64,000 nt of DNA from assembly GCA_002709305.1 (NCBI GenBank), contig PAQM01000005.1, positions 126,258 through 190,257 on the forward strand, in the 5' to 3' direction. The translations under genes were made by a program, and so were the position numbers. This document shows positions 45,369-56,933 of the stretch, one piece after another (positions within the stretch are counted from its first letter, which is position 1; each line of letters starts with the position of its first letter). Below the pieces are notes generated by a model. It saw only the letters and a program-made list of their open reading frames with translations, did no database searches and had not been told where the DNA came from. This DNA is from Crocinitomicaceae bacterium. GTDB taxonomy: Bacteria; Bacteroidota; Bacteroidia; Flavobacteriales_D; Crocinitomicaceae.

Positions 45369-47330
45369 TTATTTATCAAGTTTTTTCCATCCTTTAATTA
45401 ATATAGATATATCCTTCTTGACTGAATAGTCTCTTGCATATAATAGATTTAATTTTTCAATTATTGAATTATTAGTTACACTTATTATGTTTTCAGGGTA
45501 TAATATACCAGGTTTGATTTTAGGGATACGAACATCTTTTTTATAAATTTTTTCCGAAAATCCTACGAATGATAATCTACCTAAAAAAATCATTATCATA
45601 TTTTCAAAATAAATTTTTTTGTTTTTATAAAACCATAATATAAATGGACTTATTATAATAGCTGTTAATGACAATAATAGATCAAATAATCTTTTTTTTC
45701 TTTTATTTTCTTTGGATGTTAATATATTTAAATTTAAAAGATATAAATCACCTCCTGTATCTATAGAATTACTACCTATTAGAAAGTTTTCAGATTCCGG
45801 TGCAATTTTATAATCAACGTGTTTAAATTTGCACAAAGACATTAATTCGATAATTTTTTTATAACTAATGTTTTTTGAACTGAAAATTATTTCATCATAA
45901 GAGTTATTTTTTGTGTTAAAAAATAATTCTAGTTCAATTTTATCAATAATTGAAATATTAGTATTTGTTTTTTTGATAATATCTTTAATTCTATTGTATT
46001 CTTTATCTTCTGAACAAACAATAGCAAATGATTTTGATTCTTTTATTTGTAATTTGTACTTTTTTCCAACTATAAAGTGTAAGAATGCTCGTGAGATTAA
46101 ATAGTAAGAAATTACCCACAATGATCCTAAAAAAATGAAGAGTCTTGAAAATTGAAGGTTTTTGGGGAGTACAGCATAAAAGATTAATATAATTATAGTA
46201 CCTATTAAAGTCCCCTTTATTGTTTTAAATATTTTCAAAGGATAATCGTAACCACCTTTAAAATATATTGTATATATCCATATTAAAGAATAAATGGGAA
46301 TAGAATATTTTATAAGATTGATAGGAAATTCAATATTTGAAATTTTCCAATAGTTTGTTAATAGGTAAAGTCCAAATATTATATATAAACAATCAATAAT
46401 AGGTAGAAATGATAGTTTAATTATTCTTTTTAAAACAGCTATGAATGCTCTAAAATATATTGCTAAATTAATTGATAAGTTTAAAAAAAATACATTTTTA
46501 TTTGGCATATGTTTTTTTGCAAATATTATCATTGCGCGGTAAAATACAAACACATAATTTACTGAGCTTTTTTTTGTGCTTTCTCCTTTATAATGAATTA
46601 TTTTTGTATCAGAAATATAATAGTTTTTATATCCTTTTAATTTTATTCTATATGACATATCAATGTCCTCACCGTACATGAAAAACATTTCATCTAATAA
46701 ACCAACTTTTTCAATTGTTCTTTTTCTTATAAGCATAAAAGCTCCACTCAAAACATCAACTTCATGATTTTTAAATTCTGATAAATGACCTAGATGGTAT
46801 TGTCCAAATTTCCTAGATTTTGGGAATAGACTAGATAATCCGAATATTTTATAAAATGCAACACTTGGTTTGGGAAAACTTCTTTTCGACTCAGGAAGAA
46901 AATTACCTTTTCCATCAATCATTTTTACTCCAACTGCACCTGAACGAGGTTTTTTATCCATAAAATCTATAGTTTTTATTAATGTATCTTCCTCGATAAC
47001 AGTATCAGGATTTAGTAATAAAATATATTCTCCATTTGCTAATTTTATCGCTTGATTATTTGCTTTAGAAAAACCAACGTTTTTTTTGTTTTCAATTAAG
47101 TTGAATTTAGGATATTTTTTTTTGATCATTTTTACAGATCCATCCATTGATTTATTATCAACAATGAATACCTCTGCTGATAAATCTTTAATTGCCTTTT
47201 GAACAGAACTTAAACATTGATTTAAGAAGAATTCTACATTGTAGTTAACAATAACAATAGAAATTTTATATCTATATTTTAAATTCAATTTTCTTCTTTT
47301 AATGTTGAATAGCAATACATGAAATTTCAA
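45369..47330 (-). CDS. Family 2 glycosyltransferase fused to a degenerate polyprenyl-glycosylphosphotransferase-like half
   Basis: A 653-residue protein. Residues about 22-250 are a GT2 domain of the rhamnosyltransferase type (ISIVIVNYNVE, LLLNPDT, FMYGEDIDMSYR). Residues about 285-420 hold several membrane helices. About 430-535 resembles the soluble domain between helices and catalytic part in WbaP-like enzymes, and 543-653 shadows their catalytic domain: KRLFDLLLSLTAIII, GRLSFVGF, KIKPGILYPE, LLYARDYSVKKDISIL. The Asp-Glu catalytic pair and the KFRTM segment are absent. A TTG at 47288 is an alternative start that avoids overlapping ridA. Likely acts in surface polysaccharide or lipid glycan assembly. 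Confidence 0.82.
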   Translation of the reverse strand: MKFHVLLFNIKRRKLNLKYRYKISIVIVNYNVEFFLNQCLSSVQKAIKDLSAEVFIVDNKSMDGSVKMIKKKYPKFNLIENKKNVGFSKANNQAIKLANGEYILLLNPDTVIEEDTLIKTIDFMDKKPRSGAVGVKMIDGKGNFLPESKRSFPKPSVAFYKIFGLSSLFPKSRKFGQYHLGHLSEFKNHEVDVLSGAFMLIRKRTIEKVGLLDEMFFMYGEDIDMSYRIKLKGYKNYYISDTKIIHYKGESTKKSSVNYVFVFYRAMIIFAKKHMPNKNVFFLNLSINLAIYFRAFIAVLKRIIKLSFLPIIDCLYIIFGLYLLTNYWKISNIEFPINLIKYSIPIYSLIWIYTIYFKGGYDYPLKIFKTIKGTLIGTIIILIFYAVLPKNLQFSRLFIFLGSLWVISYYLISRAFLHFIVGKKYKLQIKESKSFAIVCSEDKEYNRIKDIIKKTNTNISIIDKIELELFFNTKNNSYDEIIFSSKNISYKKIIELMSLCKFKHVDYKIAPESENFLIGSNSIDTGGDLYLLNLNILTSKENKRKKRLFDLLLSLTAIIISPFILWFYKNKKIYFENMIMIFLGRLSFVGFSEKIYKKDVRIPKIKPGILYPENIISVTNNSIIEKLNLLYARDYSVKKDISILIKGWKKLDK

Positions 47331-47679
47331 TATCTACATCTAGAGGTAGTTTAGATACTTCAATTGTTTCTCTTGCTGGTGGTAATTCTTTGAAATATTC
47401 AGAATATACTTTATTTACTTCTGAAAAAGTTTCCATATTCTTTAAAAAAATAGAACATTTCACAATATGCTCAATTTTCATATTTGCTTCCGATAGTAAC
47501 GCTAAAATATTTTTCATTACTTGATGTGTGGATTCTTGTATAGAATTATTTACTAAATGTCCATTTTTTGGATTTATGGGTATTTGCCCAGAGATATATA
47601 GTGTGTTTTGTATTAAAATTGCTTGGCTATATGGACCTATAGGTTTTGGTGCATAAGGAATTTGTATAACCTTTTTCAT
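47299..47679 (-). CDS. ridA: RidA-family enamine/imine deaminase
   Basis: A 126-residue YjgF/YER057c/UK114-family protein that hydrolyses reactive enamines released by PLP enzymes. Marks are PKPIGPYSQA, TLYISGQIPINP and the C-terminal PPARETIEVSKLPLDVDIEI, whose arginine is catalytic. The ATG at 47679 gives the standard length; upstream in-frame codons would enter the divergent pabA gene. The 3' end overlaps the start of the glycosyltransferase by 32 bp if the latter uses ATG 47330. Confidence 0.93.
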   Translation of the reverse strand: MKKVIQIPYAPKPIGPYSQAILIQNTLYISGQIPINPKNGHLVNNSIQESTHQVMKNILALLSEANMKIEHIVKCSIFLKNMETFSEVNKVYSEYFKELPPARETIEVSKLPLDVDIEISCIAIQH

Positions 47680-47719
47680 CTTTTTATTTTTGTACAAGTT
47701 TACATAAAAAAATAGTTTT

Positions 47720-48274
47720 TTGAAGCATATTTTACTTATAGACAATTACGATTCTTTTGTATTTAATTTATATCATAGTTTATTATGTATTGGAGTAAAT
47801 GTTGATGTAATTCGTAATGATAATAAAATTAAAAACTTATTAAAATATGATGCTATTGTTATCTCTCCTGGTCCTGGATTGCCAAGGGATGCATTTTTTT
47901 TAATGGATATTTTGAATGATATAAAAGGAAAAAAACCTGTTTTAGGTATTTGTCTTGGAATGCAAGCAATATGTGAATTATTAGGTGGAAAATTATATAA
48001 CCAATCCAAAATAAAACACGGTGTTAGTGAAATTATTAAAATTTATAATAGTGAATTATTTATTGGAATTAAATCTGAAATCAATGTTGGATTATATCAT
48101 AGCTGGGCAGTTGATAATAGTGGTGACTATAATGTAATAGCAAAGTCTAAAAATAATATAATAATGGCTGTTGAAAATAAAGATTATAAATTATATGGTG
48201 TTCAGTTTCATCCAGAATCTATAATGACAAAAGATGGTTTAAGAATAATTCAAAATTTTATTCAATTGATATGA
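47720..48274 (+). CDS. Glutamine amidotransferase, anthranilate/aminodeoxychorismate synthase component II
   Basis: A 184-residue class I glutamine amidotransferase. The opening IDNYDSFVFNLY is diagnostic of TrpG/PabA. The catalytic cysteine is in GICLGMQ, and the His-Glu pair in QFHPESI. It gives ammonia to a chorismate-binding partner (PabB or TrpE), not encoded nearby, so whether folate or tryptophan is the product is undecided, and it may serve both. Start is TTG at 47720. Divergent from ridA. Confidence 0.9.
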   Translation: MKHILLIDNYDSFVFNLYHSLLCIGVNVDVIRNDNKIKNLLKYDAIVISPGPGLPRDAFFLMDILNDIKGKKPVLGICLGMQAICELLGGKLYNQSKIKHGVSEIIKIYNSELFIGIKSEINVGLYHSWAVDNSGDYNVIAKSKNNIIMAVENKDYKLYGVQFHPESIMTKDGLRIIQNFIQLI

Positions 48275-48280
48275 AAAAAA

Positions 48281-49144
48281 TTATATAAAAAAGAAATCTA
48301 CCCTTCTATTTCTTTGCCTGCCTTCGTTTGTTGAATTAGTATCTATTGGCATTTTTTCACCTTTAAAATCGAATTCTATTCGGTCTCTTGCTATGCCTTT
48401 CGTAGAGAAATACTCTATTATTGATTCAGATCGTTTTTTTGATAGAATTATATTATATTCTTCTGTTCCATCTGAATCAGTATGCCCAACAACTTTTATT
48501 CTTAGGTCGCTATGACCTTTAACTATTTTGGTGATTTCATCAAGGAAATTGTGAAATTCAGGACGTATGATATATTTGTCAAAATCAAAAAAAACTGGTT
48601 TGAATATAAAATTTTTTCTTTCTTTTATTCGGATTTCAGGAGCATTTAAATTTTCTTTTATTCCATAAACAAATTCATTAAACCAGTTATGATTTATCTG
48701 CTCTGTGTGTTTTTTTATTAACTTATTTTGACATTTATAAAGTATTATTTTACCAATAAATCTTTTACAATCTATACTTTCGAACTTTCCTTCAAGATAA
48801 CCAGTATTTTTATTGTAAATTAATTCTGCAGTTAATCTACACCATTTTGTTTTAGAAGATTTCGATTTTTTTTCTATGACAGTTTGATGTATTTTTATTT
48901 TATTTTCTTTTAAATATCCAGTTACTTGCTTAAGAGCATATTCATTTGTTTTTAATATTTCCTCTCTTGAGTAGCCAGAGATTTTATTGTCTTTTGATTG
49001 TATTTCTAATTTAAAAGGTATACCATTTTCTATAACTCTTCCGGCACGTATCATTACACCTTCCCAATTACCATTGAAATTCGTCTGGCTATTAGTGATT
49101 GTAGAGAATGAAATACTAATTAGTAATAAAATATAATTCTTCAT
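48281..49144 (-). CDS. OmpA-family protein with an N-terminal beta-rich domain
   Basis: A 287-residue envelope protein with a signal peptide (to about residue 19). Residues about 20-135 look like a small beta-barrel or lipocalin-like domain (FNGNWEGVM ... GYLEGKFES). The C-terminal OmpA domain (about 185-287) binds peptidoglycan: VVGHTDSDG, the Asp-containing loop, LSKKRSESIIEYF and GRQRNRRVDF, with the conserved Asp and Arg that contact diaminopimelate. It links outer membrane or periplasm to the cell wall. The N-terminal function is unknown. Confidence 0.83.
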   Translation of the reverse strand: MKNYILLLISISFSTITNSQTNFNGNWEGVMIRAGRVIENGIPFKLEIQSKDNKISGYSREEILKTNEYALKQVTGYLKENKIKIHQTVIEKKSKSSKTKWCRLTAELIYNKNTGYLEGKFESIDCKRFIGKIILYKCQNKLIKKHTEQINHNWFNEFVYGIKENLNAPEIRIKERKNFIFKPVFFDFDKYIIRPEFHNFLDEITKIVKGHSDLRIKVVGHTDSDGTEEYNIILSKKRSESIIEYFSTKGIARDRIEFDFKGEKMPIDTNSTNEGRQRNRRVDFFFI

Positions 49145-49312
49145 TTTTCACATAATTCGAAATAAAGATAATTAATGTTATAAGTTTTATCTTTTTATTA
49201 AATAATAAAATTTTTTCTCAAATATTATAAGTATTAACAATTAGTCAATTATTATGTTGATAAGTTCCATTTTCTTTTCTCTTTTGTGTTATAAGTTTTC
49301 TTTTTGGTTCAT

Positions 49313-49320
49313 TATTTTTG
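49313..49320 (+). promoter_or_regulatory. Putative -7 promoter element for gyrB (TATTTTTG)
   Basis: TATTTTTG fits TAnnTTTG and is 47 bp before the gyrB ATG in a 223-bp divergent gap. A TTTG lies upstream at 49283-49286, but with about 26 bp between, longer than the preferred 19. Nothing else in the gap could be supported. Confidence 0.4.
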
Positions 49321-49358
49321 TTTGTACAACATGATTAATTTATTTACAAATTAATTAA

Positions 49359-51320
<1,962 letters not shown>

Positions 51321-51333
51321 TTAGGATACTATT

Positions 51334-52590
51334 TTAGGTCTTTCTCTTTTTCTTTTTAGCAGCTGGAAATAGAATATTATTTAATATTAGTCTATAACCA
51401 GGAGAATTTGGATGTAAATTTAAGTCTGTAGGTGGGTCACCAACACGATGTTGGTAGTCCTCAGGGTCATGTCCACCATAGAAAGTCCATGTTCCTAAGC
51501 CCATTTCTCCATGAATGTAACGAGCAGTTCCAATTGCTTTAGTTTCTGCTAATATTAAAACATTTGATTTTATTAATTCTTTTTTAAAGTCAGTTGTTTG
51601 TCCCATAAAACCTTTTATCATTTTTGTATGACATTGGGTTAACATTGTTGGTATAATATCCCATTTTGCTGAAAATTCAAACAGAGTAAATTTATCTAAT
51701 CTTTCTTCTCTTTTATGTAAATGTGTTCCATCAATATCCGAATATTCATATTCTAATGGATTTTCTACTAACTTAAATTTATCAAAGCCTAGTGTGTTTG
51801 AATAGTCTAATTTATCTTGAAAGTTTTCATCAGATGGATCTCCATCAAACATTGATTCACAAATATCAGTTTTATGAGCTGCTAGTGCTATGTCAAAACT
51901 ATCCGTTCCACTGCACATTGTGAATAAAAAACCACCTCCAATCACAAAGTTTTTTATTTTTTTAGCAACAGCTAACTTCATTTCAGAAACTTTATTAAAT
52001 CCTAATTTTTTCGATGATTCCTCTAAACTTTTGACTTGTTTTTTATACCAAGGATAAGATCTGAAACTAGCATAAAATTTTCCATATTGTCCGGTGAAAT
52101 CTTCATGATGAAGATGTAGCCAATCATATTCAGGAAGACCATTATTAATTACTGTTGAATCATAAATTTTTATATATGGTATTTCTGCATATTCAAGAAC
52201 TAGTGTTACTGCATCATCCCATGGTTGTTTTCCCTCAGGAGTATAAACAGCTATTTTAGGTGCTTTTTCTAATTGAATAATTTCCATATTTATTTCTGGT
52301 GATCCAATTTCTTTTTTGATTTTGTTTACTTGTCCATCAGCTAAAACCTCATAACTAATACCTCGAATAATAAGTTCTTCTTCTATGTTCATTAGATGGG
52401 GTGTTAAAAATGATCCTCCTCTATAGTTTAGCATCCATTCGATAATAATACCATTTTCTAATAAGTAATAAGATAGACCATAAGCTTTTAAATGATTCGA
52501 TTGAGAATCATCCATTGGTATAAGTAATTGTGATGCAAAATTTAAATTAGAAAAATATAAAAAGAAAAGAATTGTGATTAAAATTTTCAT
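51334..52590 (-). CDS. Secreted protein commonly (mis)labelled asparagine synthetase B
   Basis: A 418-residue exported protein with a signal peptide (to about residue 19). It opens with LLIPMDDSQSNHLKAYG, a motif I recall from Flavobacteria proteins carrying the database name asparagine synthetase B. No glutaminase N-terminal Cys and no SGGxDS pyrophosphatase loop is present, so that name is not supported. The middle region (APKIAVYTPEGKQPWDD, WLHLHHEDFTGQYG, GGGFLFTMCSGTDSFD) recalls a glutamine-amidotransferase-like or DUF4159-like fold. The C terminus ends in a lysine-rich tail. Periplasmic role unknown. Confidence 0.72.
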   Translation of the reverse strand: MKILITILFFLYFSNLNFASQLLIPMDDSQSNHLKAYGLSYYLLENGIIIEWMLNYRGGSFLTPHLMNIEEELIIRGISYEVLADGQVNKIKKEIGSPEINMEIIQLEKAPKIAVYTPEGKQPWDDAVTLVLEYAEIPYIKIYDSTVINNGLPEYDWLHLHHEDFTGQYGKFYASFRSYPWYKKQVKSLEESSKKLGFNKVSEMKLAVAKKIKNFVIGGGFLFTMCSGTDSFDIALAAHKTDICESMFDGDPSDENFQDKLDYSNTLGFDKFKLVENPLEYEYSDIDGTHLHKREERLDKFTLFEFSAKWDIIPTMLTQCHTKMIKGFMGQTTDFKKELIKSNVLILAETKAIGTARYIHGEMGLGTWTFYGGHDPEDYQHRVGDPPTDLNLHPNSPGYRLILNNILFPAAKKKKRKT

Positions 52591-52632
52591 AAAATAAATT
52601 ATTATTACTTCTAAATGTAGAAAATCATTTTT

Positions 52633-54183
52633 TTAGAAAGGTGGTTTATCGTTTGGATCGAAATTTAAGTTATCTTTTTCTAATGAATTCATTTTACTAG
52701 GTATTGTATAAGAGCTTTGGTTGTCAAAATCATTGTTAGCTGATAATTTAGAACTTTCATTTTCATTTGGGTAAAAGCTTGCTATATTATCAAACTTAGC
52801 AAATTCTTTAATAAATCTTAATTTCACATTATCTAGAGATCCATTTCTATGTTTTGCTATAATTATTTCACCAATTCCTGTATTAGAATTTCCTTCTTCA
52901 TCTTGCATAAATCCATAGTATTCAGGTCTATAAATAAAGGAAACAATATCTGCATCTTGTTCAATTGCTCCAGATTCTCTTAAATCAGATAATTGAGGTC
53001 TTTTGTCTCCTCCTCTTGTTTCAACAGAACGACTAAGTTGAGAAATAGCTATTATAGGAACATTTAATTCTTTAGCTATTTCCTTTATAGATCTTGAAAT
53101 AGATGATATTTCTTGTTCGCGATTTCCTCCTCCTTTATAATTATTTCCAGTCATTAGTTGAAGGTAATCAACAATAACAAGTTCTATATTGTGTTGCATT
53201 TTTAATCTTCGACACTTTGCTCGTAAATCGAAAATATTAATTGCAGGAGTATCATCAATATAAATCGGTGCTGTAGCTAATTTTTTAATTCTACTATGTA
53301 GTTGTTGGAATTCATCATCTCTTAAATCTCCTTTTCTAAGTTTTTCAGCTGGAATTCTAGTTTCTGCAGCAATTAGTCTTTTAACTAGTTGCACAGATGA
53401 CATTTCCAAAGAAAAAATAGCAACAGCCTTATTGAAGTCAACAGCAGTATTTCTTGCCATAGATAAAACAAAAGCTGTTTTTCCCATTGCCGGACGAGCT
53501 GCAATTACAATCATATCTGATCTTTGCCAACCTGATGTTATTTGATCTAGTTCAAAAAAACCAGTTGGAATACCAGAAATACCATCAGAATTTTCTGAAG
53601 CTTTTTCAATTTCTTCAATCGCTTCACGAACCACATTCTGCATAATTGAAACTGATTTACCCATATTATCTTCTGCGATATTGAATAAATCACCTTCAGC
53701 TTTATTTAATACATCAAAAACATCATTAGTTTCATCATATGCATGTTTCATGACATCATTACTCATTTTGATTAATTCACGCTTAATATGTTTCTCAGAA
53801 ATAATACGAGCATGATATTCAACATGAGCTGTTGATCCAACACGACTAGTTAATTTTGATATATAGACTGCGCCACCAGCTTGTTTAAGTTTTCCGCTTT
53901 TAGTTAAATGGTCTGTTACGGTTAGTATGTCTATAGGTTTAGATGTTCCAAATAAATCTTGAATAGAAGCAAATATAAGTTGATGTTTTGGATCATAAAA
54001 GCTATTTTCTTTTAAGATATCTATTGTATCGGTAACAGCATTTTTTTCAAGCATCATTGCTCCAAGTACTGCTTTTTCAAGATCTACCGCTTGAGGCGGT
54101 ATCCTACCACTATCTATTATTTTTGTATTTCTTTTAGAAATACTTGATTCTTTTCTATTTGAATTATTGGATTTTATTTCCAT
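52633..54183 (-). CDS. dnaB: Replicative DNA helicase DnaB
   Basis: A 516-residue hexameric fork helicase. The N-terminal helical domain starts PPQAVDLEKAVLGAMML, the standard DnaB opening. The RecA-like motor has Walker A ARPAMGKTAFVLSMA, Walker B IVDYLQLM, and SQLSRSVETRGGDKRPQLSDLRESGAIEQDAD as the C-terminal signature. No intein. The 3' tail is low complexity. Upstream gap of 113 bp to mnmD. Confidence 0.97.
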   Translation of the reverse strand: MEIKSNNSNRKESSISKRNTKIIDSGRIPPQAVDLEKAVLGAMMLEKNAVTDTIDILKENSFYDPKHQLIFASIQDLFGTSKPIDILTVTDHLTKSGKLKQAGGAVYISKLTSRVGSTAHVEYHARIISEKHIKRELIKMSNDVMKHAYDETNDVFDVLNKAEGDLFNIAEDNMGKSVSIMQNVVREAIEEIEKASENSDGISGIPTGFFELDQITSGWQRSDMIVIAARPAMGKTAFVLSMARNTAVDFNKAVAIFSLEMSSVQLVKRLIAAETRIPAEKLRKGDLRDDEFQQLHSRIKKLATAPIYIDDTPAINIFDLRAKCRRLKMQHNIELVIVDYLQLMTGNNYKGGGNREQEISSISRSIKEIAKELNVPIIAISQLSRSVETRGGDKRPQLSDLRESGAIEQDADIVSFIYRPEYYGFMQDEEGNSNTGIGEIIIAKHRNGSLDNVKLRFIKEFAKFDNIASFYPNENESSKLSANNDFDNQSSYTIPSKMNSLEKDNLNFDPNDKPPF

Positions 54184-54296
54184 CTGCCAAATATAATTAA
54201 TACTATTATTTGATATAAATGTTTTATAAAAACTTTAAAAAAAAGATATACATATTAGTTTTCAACAATTGTTAATAGTTATCTTAATTTTGATAT

Positions 54297-54956
54297 ATGC
54301 AACAGAAGATTATTTTAACTAAAGACGGTTCTAGTACAATTTTTTTGCCAGAAATTAAAGAGACTTATCATTCAAAATACGGCGCTATAGAAGAGGCAAA
54401 TCATGTTTTTATAAAAAATGGATTGAATTTTTTTCATAAATCAAGTTTAAAGATTTTTGAAATGGGTTTTGGTACGGGTTTAAACTGCTTATTAACAGCC
54501 ATTAAGTCTATCGAAATTAAAGTTAATATTGAGTACTCTACTGTAGAGCCATATCCTATAACGAGAAAAGTTTTAAATGATTTGAATTACACTTCAATTA
54601 TAGGTGATAAATACTTTGATCTATATAATAAAATTCATAATGTGAATTGGGAATCAAGGTATATAATCAGTCAAAATTTTTCTTTAAAAAAAAATCAATC
54701 AACAATTCAAGATTATTCATTTAAAAAACAATATTTTGATATTATTTTTTATGATGCTTTTGGACCAAGGGTTCAACCAGAATTATGGTCTGTTGATGTA
54801 CTTCAAAAAAACTACTTTGGATTAAGACAAGGTGGGATATTAGTTACATATTGTGCTCAAGGTCAATTTAAGAGAAATTTAAAAAAAATAGGTTTTAAAG
54901 TTCTTTCGATGCCTGGTCCTGTTGGAAAAAGAGAAATGACAATTGCAATGAAATAG
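54297..54956 (+). CDS. mnmD: tRNA mnm5s2U34 methyltransferase MnmD (MnmC1-type)
   Basis: A 219-residue SAM-dependent methyltransferase matching the methylating half of E. coli MnmC (DUF752). Marks are FEMGFGTGLNCLL (SAM motif I), FYDAFGPRVQPELWS and the C-terminal PGPVGKREMTIA. It completes the methylaminomethyl group at wobble uridine 34. Stand-alone, without the FAD-dependent MnmC2 domain, as in many non-proteobacteria. Confidence 0.9.
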   Translation: MQQKIILTKDGSSTIFLPEIKETYHSKYGAIEEANHVFIKNGLNFFHKSSLKIFEMGFGTGLNCLLTAIKSIEIKVNIEYSTVEPYPITRKVLNDLNYTSIIGDKYFDLYNKIHNVNWESRYIISQNFSLKKNQSTIQDYSFKKQYFDIIFYDAFGPRVQPELWSVDVLQKNYFGLRQGGILVTYCAQGQFKRNLKKIGFKVLSMPGPVGKREMTIAMK

Positions 54957-54957
54957 T

Positions 54958-56265
54958 TTATGATTTAATGATCTTTCCTTTCATAATACCATCATAATCT
55001 ATTGAATCTAAGTAAACATTTTTAAAAGTATTTATCAATTCGTCTTTAAAAGGAGTTTTTATTTTAATATAGTTTGATGTATATCCATACATCATACCTT
55101 CATTATTTTCGTTTTCAAAAAGAACTGTTTCATGCTTACCTATGTTACTTTCATAAAATTTACGTTTCTTCTTATAAGATAGGGCGTGTAGCTGTTTGCT
55201 TCTTTCTTTTCTAATTTTTATTGGAACGGTATTTTTAAGCTTTATAGCAGTTGTGTTTATTCTTTCAGAATAAGTAAATACATGTAAGTAAGATATATCT
55301 AAATCATTTAGAAAAGAGTATGTTTCTTTAAAATCACTATCTGTTTCTCCTGGAAATCCAACAATTACGTCTACACCAATACAAGTGTTAGGATTATTTT
55401 TTTTAATTTTTTTAATTCTATTAGAAAATACCTCTTTTGTATATTTTCTTCTCATAGATTTGAGTAATTTGTCACTACCTGATTGAAGAGGTATATGAAA
55501 ATGTGGAACAAATTTCTTGGATTTTTTTAATGTAAAATCAATTATTTCATCAGATAATAAATTAGGTTCAATTGAAGATATTCTAAATCGGCTTATACCT
55601 TTTATATTATCTAAGGCTTTTGTTAATTCAAAAAAATTCTCTTCTTTTCCTTGTCCAAAATCTCCAATATTTACTCCAGTAAGAACAATTTCTTTAATCC
55701 CTTTTTCCGCTATTTCTTTAGCTTTTTCTATTGTAGTTGATATACTTGCATTTCTACTCTTACCTCTAGCTAAAGGTATGGTGCAAAATGTACAGAAATA
55801 ATCACAACCATCTTGAATTTTTAAAAAAGAGCGTGTTCTATCACCTATGGAAAAAGCGGGTATAAAATCTTTTGTTTCTTTTATTTTACTATTGAATATT
55901 TTTGTTTCTTCTTTTTTATCTAATGATTCAATGTGTTTTACTAAATTAAATTTTTCATTAGCACCTAAAACTATATCTACTCCTTTTATTGAAGCTATTT
56001 CTTTTGGTTTAAGTTGAGCAAAACATCCAATAATTGCAACAAATCCGTTTGGATTAATTCTAATTGCACGTTTTACAAGTTGTCGACATTTTTTATCTGC
56101 GTTTTCAGTAACTGAACATGTATTAATTACAAAAACATCTGGATTTGCATCAAAATCTACTTTAGCATATCCAGCTTCCTGAAAACTTCTACCAATTGTT
56201 GATGTTTCAGAAAAATTTAATTTACATCCTAAAGTGTAAAATCCTACTTTTTTATATTCAATCAT
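54958..56265 (-). CDS. mtaB: tRNA t6A37 methylthiotransferase MtaB
   Basis: A 435-residue radical-SAM enzyme converting t6A37 to ms2t6A37. The UPF0004 domain carries three cluster cysteines (TLGCKLNFSE, INTCSVTENADKKC region and IIGCFAQ), the radical-SAM triad is CDYFCTFC, and a C-terminal TRAM-like RNA-binding domain follows. The CKLNFSE form of the first motif is characteristic of MtaB rather than MiaB. It pairs functionally with TsaE (33376), which helps make the t6A substrate. Confidence 0.93.
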   Translation of the reverse strand: MIEYKKVGFYTLGCKLNFSETSTIGRSFQEAGYAKVDFDANPDVFVINTCSVTENADKKCRQLVKRAIRINPNGFVAIIGCFAQLKPKEIASIKGVDIVLGANEKFNLVKHIESLDKKEETKIFNSKIKETKDFIPAFSIGDRTRSFLKIQDGCDYFCTFCTIPLARGKSRNASISTTIEKAKEIAEKGIKEIVLTGVNIGDFGQGKEENFFELTKALDNIKGISRFRISSIEPNLLSDEIIDFTLKKSKKFVPHFHIPLQSGSDKLLKSMRRKYTKEVFSNRIKKIKKNNPNTCIGVDVIVGFPGETDSDFKETYSFLNDLDISYLHVFTYSERINTTAIKLKNTVPIKIRKERSKQLHALSYKKKRKFYESNIGKHETVLFENENNEGMMYGYTSNYIKIKTPFKDELINTFKNVYLDSIDYDGIMKGKIIKS

Positions 56266-56370
56266 TACTAAACGAAATTACAAGAAAAACTTATAATTAT
56301 TTTATTTTGAAATAATAAATATTACATAAGTTGTAAATAATCTTTGAATTTCATTATTTTGATTGTTAGA

Positions 56371-56838
56371 ATGAAAAAAGAGCTAAAATTATATTATAGT
56401 AAATTATCAAATTGGGATCAATTACCCGATAATGACCAATTATTAGTAAAGAAAGCAATTGAAATTATGCATAATGCATATGCACCATATAGCAAATTCA
56501 ATGTTGGTTCTGCTCTTTTATTGTCTAATGGAGTTATTGTCGAAGGAAGTAATCAAGAGAATATAGCTTATCCATCTGGTTTATGTGCTGAACGTGTAGC
56601 TTTATTTTATGCTGGTGCAAATTATCCTAAAGAAAAGATAAAAACATTATGTATTGTTGCAAAAGGTAATCTACTTCCAATCTCAAAAGTTTTATCACCA
56701 TGTGGAGCATGTAGACAGGTCATGGTTGAAACTGAAAGAAGACAAAATGAGCCTTATCGAGTAATTTTAGTTTCACAGAATAATGTTACTATTATTTTTG
56801 ATTCTGCTTCTGATCTTCTTCCATTAGCATTTGGTTAA
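56371..56838 (+). CDS. cdd: Cytidine deaminase
   Basis: A 155-residue homotetrameric-type cytidine deaminase of pyrimidine salvage. The zinc site is complete: CAERVALFYAG supplies the first Cys and the proton-shuttle Glu, and PCGACRQVM the other two cysteines. APYSKFNVGSALL is the substrate-binding signature. I prefer the ATG at 56371 over an earlier non-ATG start. It precedes the pyruvate dehydrogenase genes by 95 bp. Confidence 0.94.
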   Translation: MKKELKLYYSKLSNWDQLPDNDQLLVKKAIEIMHNAYAPYSKFNVGSALLLSNGVIVEGSNQENIAYPSGLCAERVALFYAGANYPKEKIKTLCIVAKGNLLPISKVLSPCGACRQVMVETERRQNEPYRVILVSQNNVTIIFDSASDLLPLAFG

Positions 56839-56933
56839 CGGTTTTCAAAAATTAAAATTTATTTCTATTTATAAGGAATAGATTCAAGTGAAGAATTTTA
56901 TATATTTGCTTCATGTTATTAAAGATATAAGTC

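Noticed and set aside
51334..52590. Asparagine synthetase B
   Set aside because: No N-terminal catalytic cysteine, no ATP-pyrophosphatase loop, and a signal peptide is present.
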